From Endozoicomonas montiporae CL-33 (GTDB lineage Bacteria > Pseudomonadota > Gammaproteobacteria > Pseudomonadales > Endozoicomonadaceae), in the NCBI RefSeq assembly GCF_001583435.1, contig NZ_CP013251.1:3609215-3673214 (forward strand): DNA of 64,000 nucleotides. Reading direction: 5' to 3'. The position numbers were made by a program, and so were the translations under genes. Below, piece after piece: positions 1-8,676 of the stretch. The notes under the pieces were generated by a model that did no database searches, was not told the DNA's origin, and was given only the letters and a program-made list of their open reading frames with translations. Numbering within the stretch: position 1 is the first letter of the stretch; each line of letters starts with the position of its first letter.

Positions 1-1
1 G

Positions 2-58
2 TTTCTCATCAGGGATGTGATCAAAGGCAATGTTCAGGTAAACGGAAAAAGCAACTAA
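2..58 (+). CDS. possible 3' end of an upstream gene
   Basis: An open frame enters from the left edge and ends with TAA at 56-58 (last residues VIKGNVQVNGKSN). A strong terminator for the same strand follows about 115 bp later, so some plus-strand gene must end here. The piece is too short to identify, and another frame could be the real one. Confidence 0.2.
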   Translation, partial: FLIRDVIKGNVQVNGKSN

Positions 59-173
59 GTAGATACCGAACCACTAGTCGTATATTTACTCAAGGCAGGA
101 ATGCAATAGAGGCACTATCTTTCAGAGCATCAATCAAGTTAGTCCTGAAGGATACTCGTTCAGCAAACTGCGT

Positions 174-214
174 CCGGACAGCACTCCCCTCTTCGAGTCT
201 GTCCGGTTTTTTTT
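174..214 (+). terminator. Rho-independent terminator
   Basis: An 8-bp perfect stem (CCGGACAG/CTGTCCGG, 174-181 and 199-206) is followed directly by eight T residues (207-214). It ends transcription entering from the left edge. Before the insertion sequence arrived it lay just beyond the convergent msrA gene. Confidence 0.85.
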
Positions 215-236
215 GCCTCAATCTCTTCTATCAGAT

Positions 237-1850
237 GGGTGAAAGTCTCATATTGACTGGTACTATAATTCCAAGTCACCTTTCTGCATGGGGAATGGGA
301 TGACATTGTCCATACCCACTTCCGTGACCTTGGCGCAGTAGGTCACCGCCAGTAACTTCCAGCCATTGTCGAACATGCCACTCTGAATTAATGACCTTGC
401 TGTCAAAATACCTTGGCCTCCGGGATGCCGCCACCTCATTCCAGAACACTTCATTCGCTGCGTTACCAAGGTTTTACAAGTAGCCTCAATAACCCCTGAG
501 CCTATTGGCAAGTTGTGCGACAAGTGTTCAGCATAGTTCATGCGGGTTCGATTACTTCTGAAGTACTCCAGCTCTGTTTTCAACTTCGATCGACGAGGGT
601 GTCGTTTATGCTGGTAAGCCAGAGCTTTGATGACTTTTTCAACACCTTCGGGCTCCTCTTTGAGGATGTGGCGATAGGTGATGAACTTTTCTCTGGATTT
701 GTTGCTGTTTTCACCATAGGACAGGTCAAACGCTTTCTTCAGGTGCTCTGCGGCATGATAGAAGTCTACAACCTCGTGACCTTCAGGGAGTTCATTGGCA
801 AGGTAGGTCCAGTTGTCTTTTGCCCCATCAGCGACTTTAACAAGCGTCAGATCTGGCCTCTGTCGAAGAGCTTCGCTCAGGAGTGCGGAGAGTGATTGTT
901 TCAAAGTCACTTTCTTGCTTTCAGGCATTCGACTCATCCTGACCGTTGAGAGGCGTTCACCCTGTGCATCGTAAAACGACAATGTTCCACAACTGGCCTC
1001 CTGACAGCCAGCAGGGCCACGGGTTCGCTTGCCATCGACTCTATTCTGTTCCCGCTTTTCCTGACGTTTACCATCTTTCATCGGCAACATGACGCCATCA
1101 AGAGAAGCGGCCGCAGTCACAGCTTCTTCAGGAACCTTGACGCTTTCCCAGAGAAAGTCTTCAAAGGCTTCCCTATTGGGTTCCCACTGCGCATTGAACT
1201 TTTTGGGTAGTCTGGCCAGAGAGCTTTCCGAGGGCGTCATGTTCCCTATCAGATCAAGTAGGCTTTTAGCCTCTCCGGGAGGCATTTGCGCAACCATCCA
1301 GACAGCTTGTTTAGCTGCTTTTGGTGTCCAATACCCCTCTACAATACCTGCCTGTAGCTCCAAAGGGATGATAGAGTGATCCTTACCGTTACGATAGAGC
1401 GTACGCAAAACCCGGACAGGGCCGACAGCGGATTGATAAGTTTCTGAAGATCGCAACACCCGATGGTAACAGACACCGCTTACCTCAATCGCAGGAACGT
1501 CAATATCAAGCCCGGTCAGGTCTTCTGCCAGAACGCTTTGCTCTGCTTCGATAAAGAGTTTATGGATCTCACCTTCATAGTCTTCAAAGTGCTTGATTGG
1601 GCTGTGTTCCTGACGAAGAACGGCCAGTTTTTGCTCAAGCTGTTGGATAGCATGACAAGAAAAATTGGCGGCTTCAGCTAGTGGCTGACATACTTGCATC
1701 GGGGCGGCCTTTCACTGTTGCGGTATCTTTTACAGTAACCATCATAGCGGTGTTTGGCCGTTCCTATGTAAGTCCAGAGAAAATTTGTAGCTGCTGTATA
1801 AACCACGGACGGCAAGCCCAGAAAAAATGGTCAGTATGAGACTTTCACCC
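237..1850 (-). mobile_element. complete insertion sequence, ISKra4-like
   Basis: A 1614-bp element with one transposase gene. The 21-bp terminal inverted repeats (237-257 and 1830-1850) start GGGTGAAAGTCTCAT and match at 20 of 21 positions. Both sides carry the same 8-bp direct repeat TATCAGAT (229-236 and 1851-1858), the target duplication. The ends and open transposase suggest a recent, possibly active insertion. It landed in the last codons of msrA. The family is assigned from the transposase C-terminal motif. Confidence 0.9.
263..1699 (-). CDS. ISKra4-type transposase
   Basis: A 478-residue protein that should cut and join DNA at the ends of the surrounding element. The C-terminal segment IGSGVIEATCKTLVTQRMK followed by SGMRW is the signature I associate with ISKra4 transposases and holds the glutamate of the catalytic triad. 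The earlier acidic residues are probably in ASLDGVM (about residue 200) and VKVADGAKDNW (about residue 290), by position only. The length suits the family and the frame is intact. It is read in the same direction as msrA, so transposase transcription could follow from msrA read-through. Confidence 0.85.
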   Translation of the reverse strand: MQVCQPLAEAANFSCHAIQQLEQKLAVLRQEHSPIKHFEDYEGEIHKLFIEAEQSVLAEDLTGLDIDVPAIEVSGVCYHRVLRSSETYQSAVGPVRVLRTLYRNGKDHSIIPLELQAGIVEGYWTPKAAKQAVWMVAQMPPGEAKSLLDLIGNMTPSESSLARLPKKFNAQWEPNREAFEDFLWESVKVPEEAVTAAASLDGVMLPMKDGKRQEKREQNRVDGKRTRGPAGCQEASCGTLSFYDAQGERLSTVRMSRMPESKKVTLKQSLSALLSEALRQRPDLTLVKVADGAKDNWTYLANELPEGHEVVDFYHAAEHLKKAFDLSYGENSNKSREKFITYRHILKEEPEGVEKVIKALAYQHKRHPRRSKLKTELEYFRSNRTRMNYAEHLSHNLPIGSGVIEATCKTLVTQRMKCSGMRWRHPGGQGILTARSLIQSGMFDNGWKLLAVTYCAKVTEVGMDNVIPFPMQKGDLEL

Positions 1851-2529
1851 TATCAGATACTGGCAGCTCAGTCGGTAAACAAACACCGGCTCCCCCAAGG
1901 CCACAATAACCATTTACGTGTTTGGCCAGATACTGCTGGTGATACTCTTCAGCGTAATAGAAGTCAGGGGCTGAACGAACTTCCGTAGTCACTGCACTAT
2001 TTACAGTATCAACGCCTTTTCCTGCACGAATCATTGCTGACTGAAAAGCTACCTGAAAAGCTACCTTTGCTGCTTCAGCCAGATAATATTGTTCATCAGT
2101 GGTTGTATAAATCACCGAACGATACTGCGTGCCAATATCATTGCCCTGACGCATACCCTGGGTTGGATCATGAGACTCCCAGAACAGCTTCAATAATGTC
2201 TGCGCAGAAATCAGTGCCGGATCAAACACCACCAGCACTACTTCGGCATGCCCTGTTCCACCGGAGCAGACCTCTTCATAAGAAGGGTTTGGCGTATGCC
2301 CTCCCGAATAACCGACGGCGGTTGTCCAAACACCTGACGATTTCCAGAACAGTCGCTCTGCCCCCCAGAAACACCCCATGCCAAAATAAATGACTTCACA
2401 ATTGTCCGGAAAAGGCGCCAGAATAGGGCGACTATGTACAAAGTGTCGTCCACTCAGGGAAACCGGCTCTTTCCGGCCGGGCAGTGCCTCTTCGATAGAA
2501 GGAATACTCTGCTTGCTGTAAACGGTCAT
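1831..2529 (-). CDS. msrA: peptide methionine sulfoxide reductase MsrA
   Basis: Reduces methionine-S-sulfoxide in proteins and free methionine, repairing oxidative damage in the cytoplasm. The GCFWG motif carries catalytic Cys53; TGHAEVV and the C-terminal [11 protein letters not shown], with resolving cysteines, are also present. I start at ATG 2529, preceded by GGGAGAG, rather than at the longer frame; this matches the E. coli N-terminus (ALPGR motif). Two oddities: a 12-bp tandem duplication writes VAFQVAFQ near residue 150, and the last codons plus the stop are supplied by the inserted IS, so the tail now reads VSDRVKVSY instead of a predicted VSDRRD. Both changes lie outside the catalytic core, so the enzyme is probably active. 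The M23 peptidase gene lies about 50 bp upstream. Confidence 0.95.
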   Translation of the reverse strand: MTVYSKQSIPSIEEALPGRKEPVSLSGRHFVHSRPILAPFPDNCEVIYFGMGCFWGAERLFWKSSGVWTTAVGYSGGHTPNPSYEEVCSGGTGHAEVVLVVFDPALISAQTLLKLFWESHDPTQGMRQGNDIGTQYRSVIYTTTDEQYYLAEAAKVAFQVAFQSAMIRAGKGVDTVNSAVTTEVRSAPDFYYAEEYHQQYLAKHVNGYCGLGGAGVCLPTELPVSDRVKVSY

Positions 2530-2579
2530 AAATCTCTCCCGGGAGCTATTTTCCCTGCTATTGCGATAGCCCCAAAAAC

Positions 2580-3380
2580 TCACTGCATCATCAGGGCCGG
2601 ATCAAGCCGGACGTCGAACCAGTTTATACGCCAGTCAAGGTGCGGACCTGTTACACGACCCGTCGCACCTATTTTGCCAATCAGCTGACCTCGCTCAACG
2701 GTTTCCCCTTCTTTAACATCAATAGCACTTAAATGCAGATAACTGCTGGAAATACCAAACCCGTGATCAATAATGATGGTACCACCTGAAAAATAAAGAT
2801 CCTCATGGGCCAGTCTGACAATGCCGTCTGCTGCTGAAACAACGGGGTGCCCAGTGGGGGCGGCAAAGTCGATACCATAGTGAGGCCTGCGGGGCTCTCC
2901 ATTAAAGTAACGTTGACTGCCATAGATTCCGGTAATCCGCCCTCTGGCTGGCTGCGTAAACCCGGAAAAGAAATCATCAGCCGGTGTATCAAACTGCCGG
3001 GATTGTCCCACACGCTTTGCCTCAGTGCGTATACGGTGCAAAACATCCGGAGCCGGCTGAACGTATTTTCGAGCGACACCATCAATATGCTGTATATCAT
3101 ATTCACGGGATTTTAAGGCAAGGCTGACTTTCTCCGAGCGACCATCGTTATGCAACAGTTTAAAAGACTGCTGTAGTTCAGCATCCCTGCCAAAGCCGAT
3201 AATAAACTGCCCGTCATCCGACACACGAACCTGCCTGCCCTTGTAATGTACTTCAGTTCCACTTTTAACAACCCCAACATAAAAGCCACCCGGTTTAAGT
3301 CTCGAACTGAGGCGACCAGTGTCGCTGGCAAAGACCTGAAGCGAGCAGAAAACCATCAGTAGAGTTAGCACCTTTACCAT
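2580..3380 (-). CDS. M23/LytM-family peptidase, exported
   Basis: A periplasmic zinc endopeptidase-type protein predicted to cut peptidoglycan cross-links or to activate amidases. A signal peptide (residues 1-18, ending VFA) is followed by a beta-rich N-terminal half and a C-terminal LytM domain. Zinc ligands appear in PHYGID (His and Asp), with SYLHLS and GPHLDW supplying the other two histidines, so the site looks catalytically complete. The start at ATG 3380 is preceded by AAGGAAAA at good spacing and puts the signal peptide at the N-terminus; the frame extends 27 codons further but that part is unlikely to be translated. A sigma-70-like promoter lies 43 bp upstream. Confidence 0.9.
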   Translation of the reverse strand: MVKVLTLLMVFCSLQVFASDTGRLSSRLKPGGFYVGVVKSGTEVHYKGRQVRVSDDGQFIIGFGRDAELQQSFKLLHNDGRSEKVSLALKSREYDIQHIDGVARKYVQPAPDVLHRIRTEAKRVGQSRQFDTPADDFFSGFTQPARGRITGIYGSQRYFNGEPRRPHYGIDFAAPTGHPVVSAADGIVRLAHEDLYFSGGTIIIDHGFGISSSYLHLSAIDVKEGETVERGQLIGKIGATGRVTGPHLDWRINWFDVRLDPALMMQ

Positions 3381-3422
3381 CAAGCTATTTTCCTTTTTAT
3401 AAAGACAGTGCCTTTCCAAACC

Positions 3423-3451
3423 AATATAAAAAAACCTTATACGAATGGCAA
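3423..3451 (-). promoter_or_regulatory. predicted sigma-70 promoter of the M23 peptidase gene
   Basis: Read on the minus strand: -35 TTGCCA (3446-3451), a 17-bp spacer, and -10 TATATT (3423-3428). The -10 is about 43 bp from the chosen start codon, which supports ATG 3380. Confidence 0.55.
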
Positions 3452-3793
3452 TTCCCTGCAAATTTCAAAAACTATGCTAGTTTCAATCTGGTCAGACAGG
3501 TGACTGAGGGTTAGCTCTGTTCTTTTTCTGTGGATCTTACGAAAGCTCCGTTACCGATGAACCCGTGAATCCATGAAAAGTATCACTACAGAAAACCTGC
3601 GACACCAAAAACAACCATGGCCGAGACACCTGAATACTGCCTCGACTATGACAAAAACCCGGCTTTCGCAAACATACGCCATAGTGAAGAGACCCGGATA
3701 AGGCTTATTGACATACAGCCAGACATCCGGTTTATGGCAAAGAGATTCGGAACCACTTTACCAAGCTTTGATGATTCAGAGGAACACGCCTCC
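3452..3793. other. intergenic region between divergent M23 and tolC genes
   Basis: About 340 bp between the M23 promoter and the tolC start. The tolC frame stays open upstream to 3617, but that extension precedes the signal peptide and lacks family resemblance. I see no clear plus-strand promoter, RNA or repeat. Confidence 0.4.
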
Positions 3794-5119
3794 ATGAAAA
3801 TACTTCGTGCTTCAGCCCCTGCCTTGTTGGTCGCTGCTGCCCTTCAGGGCTCAGGTGCCCATGCGGTATCACTGGAGGAAGCGATAACACAAACCCTGGT
3901 AAGCAACCCACAGGCACAAGCCTCCTATAATCGCTATCAGGCCAGTCAGGAAACCGTCAAGGCAGCCCGTGGTGGCTATCTGCCCACATTAGACTGGAAA
4001 GCCGGAATTGGTCACGAACGTCTCGATAATCCAATAACTGAAAAAGCAGGCACCAAAGATAAAGACTTCAGGCCCAAAGAGAATGCCCTTACCCTGAATC
4101 AGAACCTGTTTGATGGTTTGTCCACCACCAATGAATACCGCAAAACCAAAGAGCTGCAACACGGTCGCAAAGAACAGTTACGCACAAAAGCTGAAAGCCT
4201 TGCTCTGGAAGTCGCCGACGTCTATCTGAAACTACTGGAGAACCGTCGTCAGGTGACACTGTCCAAAAACAATCTTGCGTCCCATGAACGCATTTACAAG
4301 CTGATCCAGCAGCGCTCCGACCAGGGCGTTGCAAACCAGTCAGATCTGTACCAGATTGAAGGCCGTCTGGCGCGTGCCCGTGCCAACCTGATCAGTGCCC
4401 GCAATAACCTTGAAGATTCTGAAACCCAGTACCTTCGACTGGTCAATCAGGCTGCCGATGATCTGATTATGCCCCATCTTGATGAACAGACACTTCCGAC
4501 GGATCTGGAACAGGCTCTGACGATTGCTCTTCAGGATCATCCGGCCATCCATTCCAGCAATTACGACCTGAGCGCCTCTCAATATGGCTATGACCAGACA
4601 CGCAGTGCTTTCCTGCCCACGGTTGATCTGTCACTGAGCCAACGCTGGGACAAAGACATCAATGGTTTGAAAGGTCGCCATGAAGACACCATGGCCATGC
4701 TGACCATGAAGTACAACCTGTTCCACGGTGGCTCTGACAGTGCCCGCCGTCAGGAAGCAGCCTATAGAGTTGAAGAAAGCCGAGCCATGCAGCAAGACAC
4801 TCAGCGCATGATCAAGGAAACCCTGAGAATTGCTTGGGCTGCAATGGAAAACCTGAGTGCAGAAGAGCCCTACCTGAAAAAGCATATGGACTCCAGCGCC
4901 CAGACGGTGAAGGCCTACCAGAAACAGTTCGAGCTGGGCAAACGTACCCTGCTTGACCTGCTCGACAGCGAGAATGAAAATTTTCAGGCTCAGCGCGCCT
5001 ATACCACCGCCATTCATCGCAGCCTGTTTGCCCGCTACCGCGTATTAAATGGTCTGGGGCATCTTATGCAGCAACTGAATATCGGCCTGCCTTCCAACTG
5101 GCAAATAGTGGACAGCTGA
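3794..5119 (+). CDS. TolC-family outer membrane channel protein
   Basis: A 441-residue outer-membrane efflux or type I secretion channel, expected to form a trimeric barrel with a periplasmic helical tunnel. A signal peptide (MKILRASAPALLVAAALQ, cleaved near AHA) leads into SLEEAITQTLVSNPQ, the typical first helix. The two internal halves, each starting with a helical pair, are visible, as is the motif GKRTLLDLLDSENE near the end. The chosen ATG has AGAGGAA upstream and places the signal peptide first. No ABC transporter or membrane-fusion gene is adjacent, so its partner is unknown; it could serve type I export or multidrug efflux. Confidence 0.85.
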   Translation: MKILRASAPALLVAAALQGSGAHAVSLEEAITQTLVSNPQAQASYNRYQASQETVKAARGGYLPTLDWKAGIGHERLDNPITEKAGTKDKDFRPKENALTLNQNLFDGLSTTNEYRKTKELQHGRKEQLRTKAESLALEVADVYLKLLENRRQVTLSKNNLASHERIYKLIQQRSDQGVANQSDLYQIEGRLARARANLISARNNLEDSETQYLRLVNQAADDLIMPHLDEQTLPTDLEQALTIALQDHPAIHSSNYDLSASQYGYDQTRSAFLPTVDLSLSQRWDKDINGLKGRHEDTMAMLTMKYNLFHGGSDSARRQEAAYRVEESRAMQQDTQRMIKETLRIAWAAMENLSAEEPYLKKHMDSSAQTVKAYQKQFELGKRTLLDLLDSENENFQAQRAYTTAIHRSLFARYRVLNGLGHLMQQLNIGLPSNWQIVDS

Positions 5120-5274
5120 TCATCAACTACCTGACCCTCTGAATCTGACGGAAACTAAAGTTAGGCTGGCGGTTTGAAGCGGGTCAGGTCAAGATATGAA
5201 TCAATGGCACTGACTCAAGGACAAACCCCATGAAGCAGTGGCTCTGTGGCTCTGCAAGCTATTTCGACGAGTTC

Positions 5275-5420
5275 GGGCTGTAGGTTGGGACGAGCGGAAC
5301 GCGACCTCCCAACACGGTGACTATCCACATGTCACTGCAACACTACAGCCATCAACTCTATGCCCATATCAAGAGACTCACCGTATTGGGAGTCACTTCG
5401 TTCGTCCCAACCTACAGCCC
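5275..5420. repeat. fold-back repeat of about 146 bp
   Basis: The arms 5275-5296 and 5399-5420 are inverted copies matching at 21 of 22 positions (left arm begins GGGCTGTAGGTTGGGACGA). Pairing continues imperfectly inwards (CACGGTGA against TCACCGT). It looks like a REP/MITE-type palindromic element. It lies in the 461-bp gap after tolC; the rest of that gap shows nothing else. A 66-codon open frame across it is a by-product of the repeat. Confidence 0.7.
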
Positions 5421-5580
5421 TTTGCTTTCAAGAGATGAGCGCTTAAGTCAACGCTATTGAGACATGGATGTCTTTGCCTTTTCGTTTTGCTCTTTCCATA
5501 CCCTGCTTAATGCTGATATGTTAAATGAGTAATTGTTTGAAAGCCCTTAGAAATAACAACAATAAAAACAGGACTCAGAC

Positions 5581-5664
5581 ATGGATCAGATTATTCTTGC
5601 TCTATCACTCATCATGCCTGCAATTTATGGCTTTGCTCTGATGCTGCCCCTTTGCAAAGAATAA
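5581..5664 (+). CDS. possible 27-residue membrane miniprotein
   Basis: An ATG preceded by AGGACTCAGAC opens a 27-codon frame ending in TAA. The predicted product starts MDQIILALSLIMPAIYG and is one hydrophobic helix with a short charged tail. It ends 6 bp from the stop of the convergent HemG gene. I recognise no family. Coding is plausible because of the ribosome site and amphipathic ends, but a frame this short can occur by chance. Confidence 0.35.
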   Translation: MDQIILALSLIMPAIYGFALMLPLCKE

Positions 5665-5670
5665 GCCTTC

Positions 5671-6261
5671 TCATGCAGAGGCTTCTATAGTTTGGATAGC
5701 ATGCTCAGGTTTCTCCTGAGCATCACTCGCCAGACAAGATATTACGTTGTCACAAAATTCATCAACCCTCCCCCAGTCGGTATACTCGATATCCTTCGAA
5801 GTATCCGTACTCCCGCCCGTTAGTTTCATAATCAGCTGAATAGCCAGCCGGTTAAACAGATCATAACGGGAATACTGCAAAGCACCGGCAAACACATCCA
5901 CAAGATCCGGTTTCCACTGGGTTCTGGCGAGGTATTTTTGCAGGTAGCGATTATTATCAGGTTGGCACCGCTCTGGTTTTCTGGCCGTTAAATTAACGGA
6001 AAAGAAAAAGCTGGGTTTGTCATTCAGGAGCTGACTGTATTTCTCAACAAACTCACAAAACTCTCTGTGGTGATGTCCATAACGGATAGAGCAGCCCAGA
6101 ACAAACGCATCAAAGCTATTTAAATGGGTACTCAGTAATGGGTCCCGAACATCAAACAGTATCGTCCGAAAACCACTGGCTTCCATCTTTGCTTTGACCG
6201 CATTGAGAATCTTGACGGTCTGCCCTTCACGAGTTTGGTACAGCAAGGCAAGTTTTAACAT
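5671..6261 (-). CDS. hemG: HemG-type protoporphyrinogen oxidase (flavodoxin fold)
   Basis: Catalyses oxidation of protoporphyrinogen IX to protoporphyrin IX, the penultimate haem step, passing electrons to a membrane quinone so that it works without oxygen. The protein follows E. coli HemG closely: YQTREGQT (FMN phosphate loop), GCSIRYGHHH, SVNLTARKPE, AGALQYSRYD and a C-terminal GGSTDTSKDIEYTDW. The ATG at 6261 is used; a TTG two codons earlier is less likely. The 196 residues are slightly longer than in E. coli because of an acidic tail. It is consistent with HemN and with two quinone pathways in this window. Confidence 0.92.
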   Translation of the reverse strand: MLKLALLYQTREGQTVKILNAVKAKMEASGFRTILFDVRDPLLSTHLNSFDAFVLGCSIRYGHHHREFCEFVEKYSQLLNDKPSFFFSVNLTARKPERCQPDNNRYLQKYLARTQWKPDLVDVFAGALQYSRYDLFNRLAIQLIMKLTGGSTDTSKDIEYTDWGRVDEFCDNVISCLASDAQEKPEHAIQTIEASA

Positions 6262-6290
6262 GTGCAATCCACTCGTTGTGTTTTTTTCTA

Positions 6291-6451
6291 GGAGGCTGTC
6301 CGAGAATAGCGCCCGTAGCGAGGATCGTAGAAAATTGAGGATAAAAATTCGGTTTTGAGAGGAGAATAGCGAGCTATTTGACGAACAAAATCGGATTTTT
6401 AGACCAATTTACTACGACCGCAGTAGGGCAGACTATTCTCGGACAGGCTCA
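6291..6451. repeat. fold-back repeat of about 160 bp with AGGCTGTCCGAGAATAG ends
   Basis: The outer arms 6294-6309 and 6433-6448 are inverted copies (15 of 16). Pairing resumes inside at AAAAATTCGGTTTTG against CAAAATCGGATTTTT and closes on AATAGCGAGCTATT near 6365-6378, so the whole unit can fold into one long hairpin. It has no coding capacity. It lies between hemG and the DUF1338 gene, just upstream of both starts. A 16-bp piece of its end recurs at 58384. Confidence 0.75.
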
Positions 6452-6516
6452 TAGGTACGATTGTACCAGCAAAAAAGCCGCGTATTACAGGGCAGCCACT
6501 GTAAATCTGTTTCATA

Positions 6517-7350
6517 ATGATGCGGCGATTTTCTAAACAGGCCGTTACCTTGAGCCAGACGATTTACCAAACCATTCTTGCCGACCTGATAAGCCCGTTA
6601 TGGACCGCTTATTGCCAGCGGGTTCCCCAGGCACTGAGGATTCACCAGCTGCTAGAAGGCCATAACAAACGGGTGGTACACGACCACATCGGCTTGCGAA
6701 CCCTTAATTTCCCCTGGTCATCAAGCTCCGCTCTCGGAGAAAAGCTGGGACAATATGGCTATTGCATTCGGGATCGGGCCAGCGACCCTGAGCAACATCT
6801 TGAATATTTCTGGTTTCACCATCCGGCCCCGGAAGTTCCGGCTATTCTGATCACCGAACTGGATATTGAAGCTTTAACAAAGTCTTCCCAAATGATACTC
6901 AGGGAGCTCGCCAGTACCACCTGCCACTCAACGTTATGGAGCCTGAACCAGACTCCTGCCTGCAAACCTGCCTTACAACCATTCGAAGCCCTGTTGTCAG
7001 AAAGTGAAATCGCTGCATGGTTCAGTTTATTTGGTACTTCCGCTCATTATTTTTCTGTAAGTGTCAATCAACTGGACCGGCAGAATGACATGTCAAAGCT
7101 GATCAAACTGCTACTGGAAGAAGGCTTTACTCTTGATAGCCAGGACAGGTTAATCAGGAAGTCTGACCAGACGCTGCTCGCACAGGCCATTACTCTGCCA
7201 GACCAGCTGGAAGTCAACTTGGGAGATCAGGAAAAAGTCAGAGTATCAACCGGTTGCTACCATTTCACATTGCGTTCAAAAAGCCCGTCCGGAAAGCTCT
7301 ATAAAAAATTTTTTTCCAGTACGGCCTTTTCCGGCACTCAATGCGATTAG
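6517..7350 (+). CDS. DUF1338 family protein (2-oxoadipate dioxygenase/decarboxylase-like)
   Basis: The family includes HglS, an iron-dependent enzyme turning 2-oxoadipate into 2-hydroxyglutarate. The protein has the family N-terminal motif HDHIGLRT (His57, Arg61) and a central AHYFSVSVN (His177) where the family has a metal histidine. Near the end, CYHFTLR aligns where I expect YYEF with the metal glutamate, so the third ligand seems to be His249. At 277 residues it is a short-form member (YdcJ is about 450). The exact start is uncertain because two ATGs are adjacent and no strong ribosome site is seen. Substrate cannot be inferred from the neighbours. Confidence 0.7.
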   Translation: MMRRFSKQAVTLSQTIYQTILADLISPLWTAYCQRVPQALRIHQLLEGHNKRVVHDHIGLRTLNFPWSSSSALGEKLGQYGYCIRDRASDPEQHLEYFWFHHPAPEVPAILITELDIEALTKSSQMILRELASTTCHSTLWSLNQTPACKPALQPFEALLSESEIAAWFSLFGTSAHYFSVSVNQLDRQNDMSKLIKLLLEEGFTLDSQDRLIRKSDQTLLAQAITLPDQLEVNLGDQEKVRVSTGCYHFTLRSKSPSGKLYKKFFSSTAFSGTQCD

Positions 7351-7422
7351 CCGTCTATAGTATACCCATTACAAACAAAATCTCTGAGCCTGAAAGCTCG
7401 GTCTATTAAACGATAAAAACCC

Positions 7423-8652
7423 ATGCCGCCCGATAATTTCCTGAAAAACACAACCACTTTTGAAAAGCTGGGGCTCTTTCTGTGGCTGCTGGCGCTTATT
7501 CTGATCTTTGCCAAAGTTGTACTGGAGCCCGGCAGTCATTCAGTTGTTGACAGTTACCTGCTGGGCGGACAACGCTGGGTTGACCGGGTTGCCCTTTATA
7601 GCGGTCCCGGTGGCTTTATCTACACTCCTTTGTTTGCCCTGCTGTTTACACCTTTTCTCCACATTTCCGAAGCCATGACCGACTTACTCTGGCGACTGTT
7701 TATAATATTTCTCTACCTCTATTCCCTGATTGCCCTGATCAGAATGATCAGTGATGCTCCTGCAAAAACCATGGGTAAATGGCTTGGCATGATGAGCATT
7801 ATCGCCGTTCCCATTGCATTTTCCGGCTTTCGCAACGGGCAGGTCAATGTCATCCTCACGGCCGTTATGGTTCTGGTCGTCTGCCAGATCGCCGAAAAAC
7901 GCTGGAACAGTGCCGCTATTCTGCTGGCACTGGTTATGAGCCTGAAGCCCACCTTTATTGTCTTCTTCTTGCTCACTACGACACTGTTTCGTCCATTATG
8001 GCTCAGGGTTCCAGTGCTACTGTTGTTTTTTCTGGCTCTTCCCATGCTCTTTGGTGGCTGGCAATATGGCTGGCAGCAATACATCAATTTTATCGAGATG
8101 GCTCAGTCCGCCATGCATCATGGCGTCCACAACCAGAACTTTGCCAGTCTGTTCAACGTGTTCCAGGTCTTCGGCGTCTTCATCTCTGACCATTCGCAAC
8201 ACCTGATTAAAGTGATACTGGCCGGTGCTACATGGCTCCTGTGCTGGTTTGCCATTCGTCAGTTTGATACAAAAACCGCCCTGCTTTACCTTCTCACATT
8301 CGCTTCCTGCTACCACCTGATGTTTAACCCCAGAAGTGTAAATACCGACTACATTATTCTTGGCACTGTACTCGCGCTCTGGTTTACCTGCGCCATCTAC
8401 CTCTGGAACAACAAGCGTCTGGCTCTGGCAGTCGGACTTATTTCTCTGGGAGTACTGGAAGCGTTTGACCTGTCAAGGACACTGGTACCGGGAAGTACCA
8501 GCTGGGTTAATCCACTGATGGGTTTATTGTTTTCGATTCTGGTGATCTGGCAACTCTTTCAAAAACGGACGTTCGTTAAACAAACGTCCGCTCACCAACC
8601 GTTGCCAGACCAGCCCATTACCAGGCTAGAAAAGCGTTCTCAATTAGAATAA
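7423..8652 (+). CDS. integral membrane glycosyltransferase, GT87/DUF2029 type
   Basis: A 409-residue polytopic inner-membrane protein with about ten hydrophobic helices. The first loop holds YLLGGQRWVDR and LYSGPGGFIYTP; later come FRNGQVNVIL and MSLKPTF, features typical of GT87-like (DUF2029) enzymes that use polyprenyl-phosphate-linked sugars. The acceptor is unknown. A proline- and charge-rich cytoplasmic tail of about 30 residues ends the protein. It follows the DUF1338 gene by 72 bp on the same strand and converges with the ABC transporter operon 24 bp away; no terminator hairpin is seen between them. Confidence 0.75.
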   Translation: MPPDNFLKNTTTFEKLGLFLWLLALILIFAKVVLEPGSHSVVDSYLLGGQRWVDRVALYSGPGGFIYTPLFALLFTPFLHISEAMTDLLWRLFIIFLYLYSLIALIRMISDAPAKTMGKWLGMMSIIAVPIAFSGFRNGQVNVILTAVMVLVVCQIAEKRWNSAAILLALVMSLKPTFIVFFLLTTTLFRPLWLRVPVLLLFFLALPMLFGGWQYGWQQYINFIEMAQSAMHHGVHNQNFASLFNVFQVFGVFISDHSQHLIKVILAGATWLLCWFAIRQFDTKTALLYLLTFASCYHLMFNPRSVNTDYIILGTVLALWFTCAIYLWNNKRLALAVGLISLGVLEAFDLSRTLVPGSTSWVNPLMGLLFSILVIWQLFQKRTFVKQTSAHQPLPDQPITRLEKRSQLE

Positions 8653-8676
8653 CAGACAGCCTGATAACGAAAGTGC

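Noticed and set aside
3617..3793. N-terminal extension of the TolC frame
   Set aside because: It would bury the signal peptide; the inner ATG has a proper ribosome site.
5238..5438. 66-codon open frame
   Set aside because: It is the read-through of a fold-back repeat and has no ribosome site.
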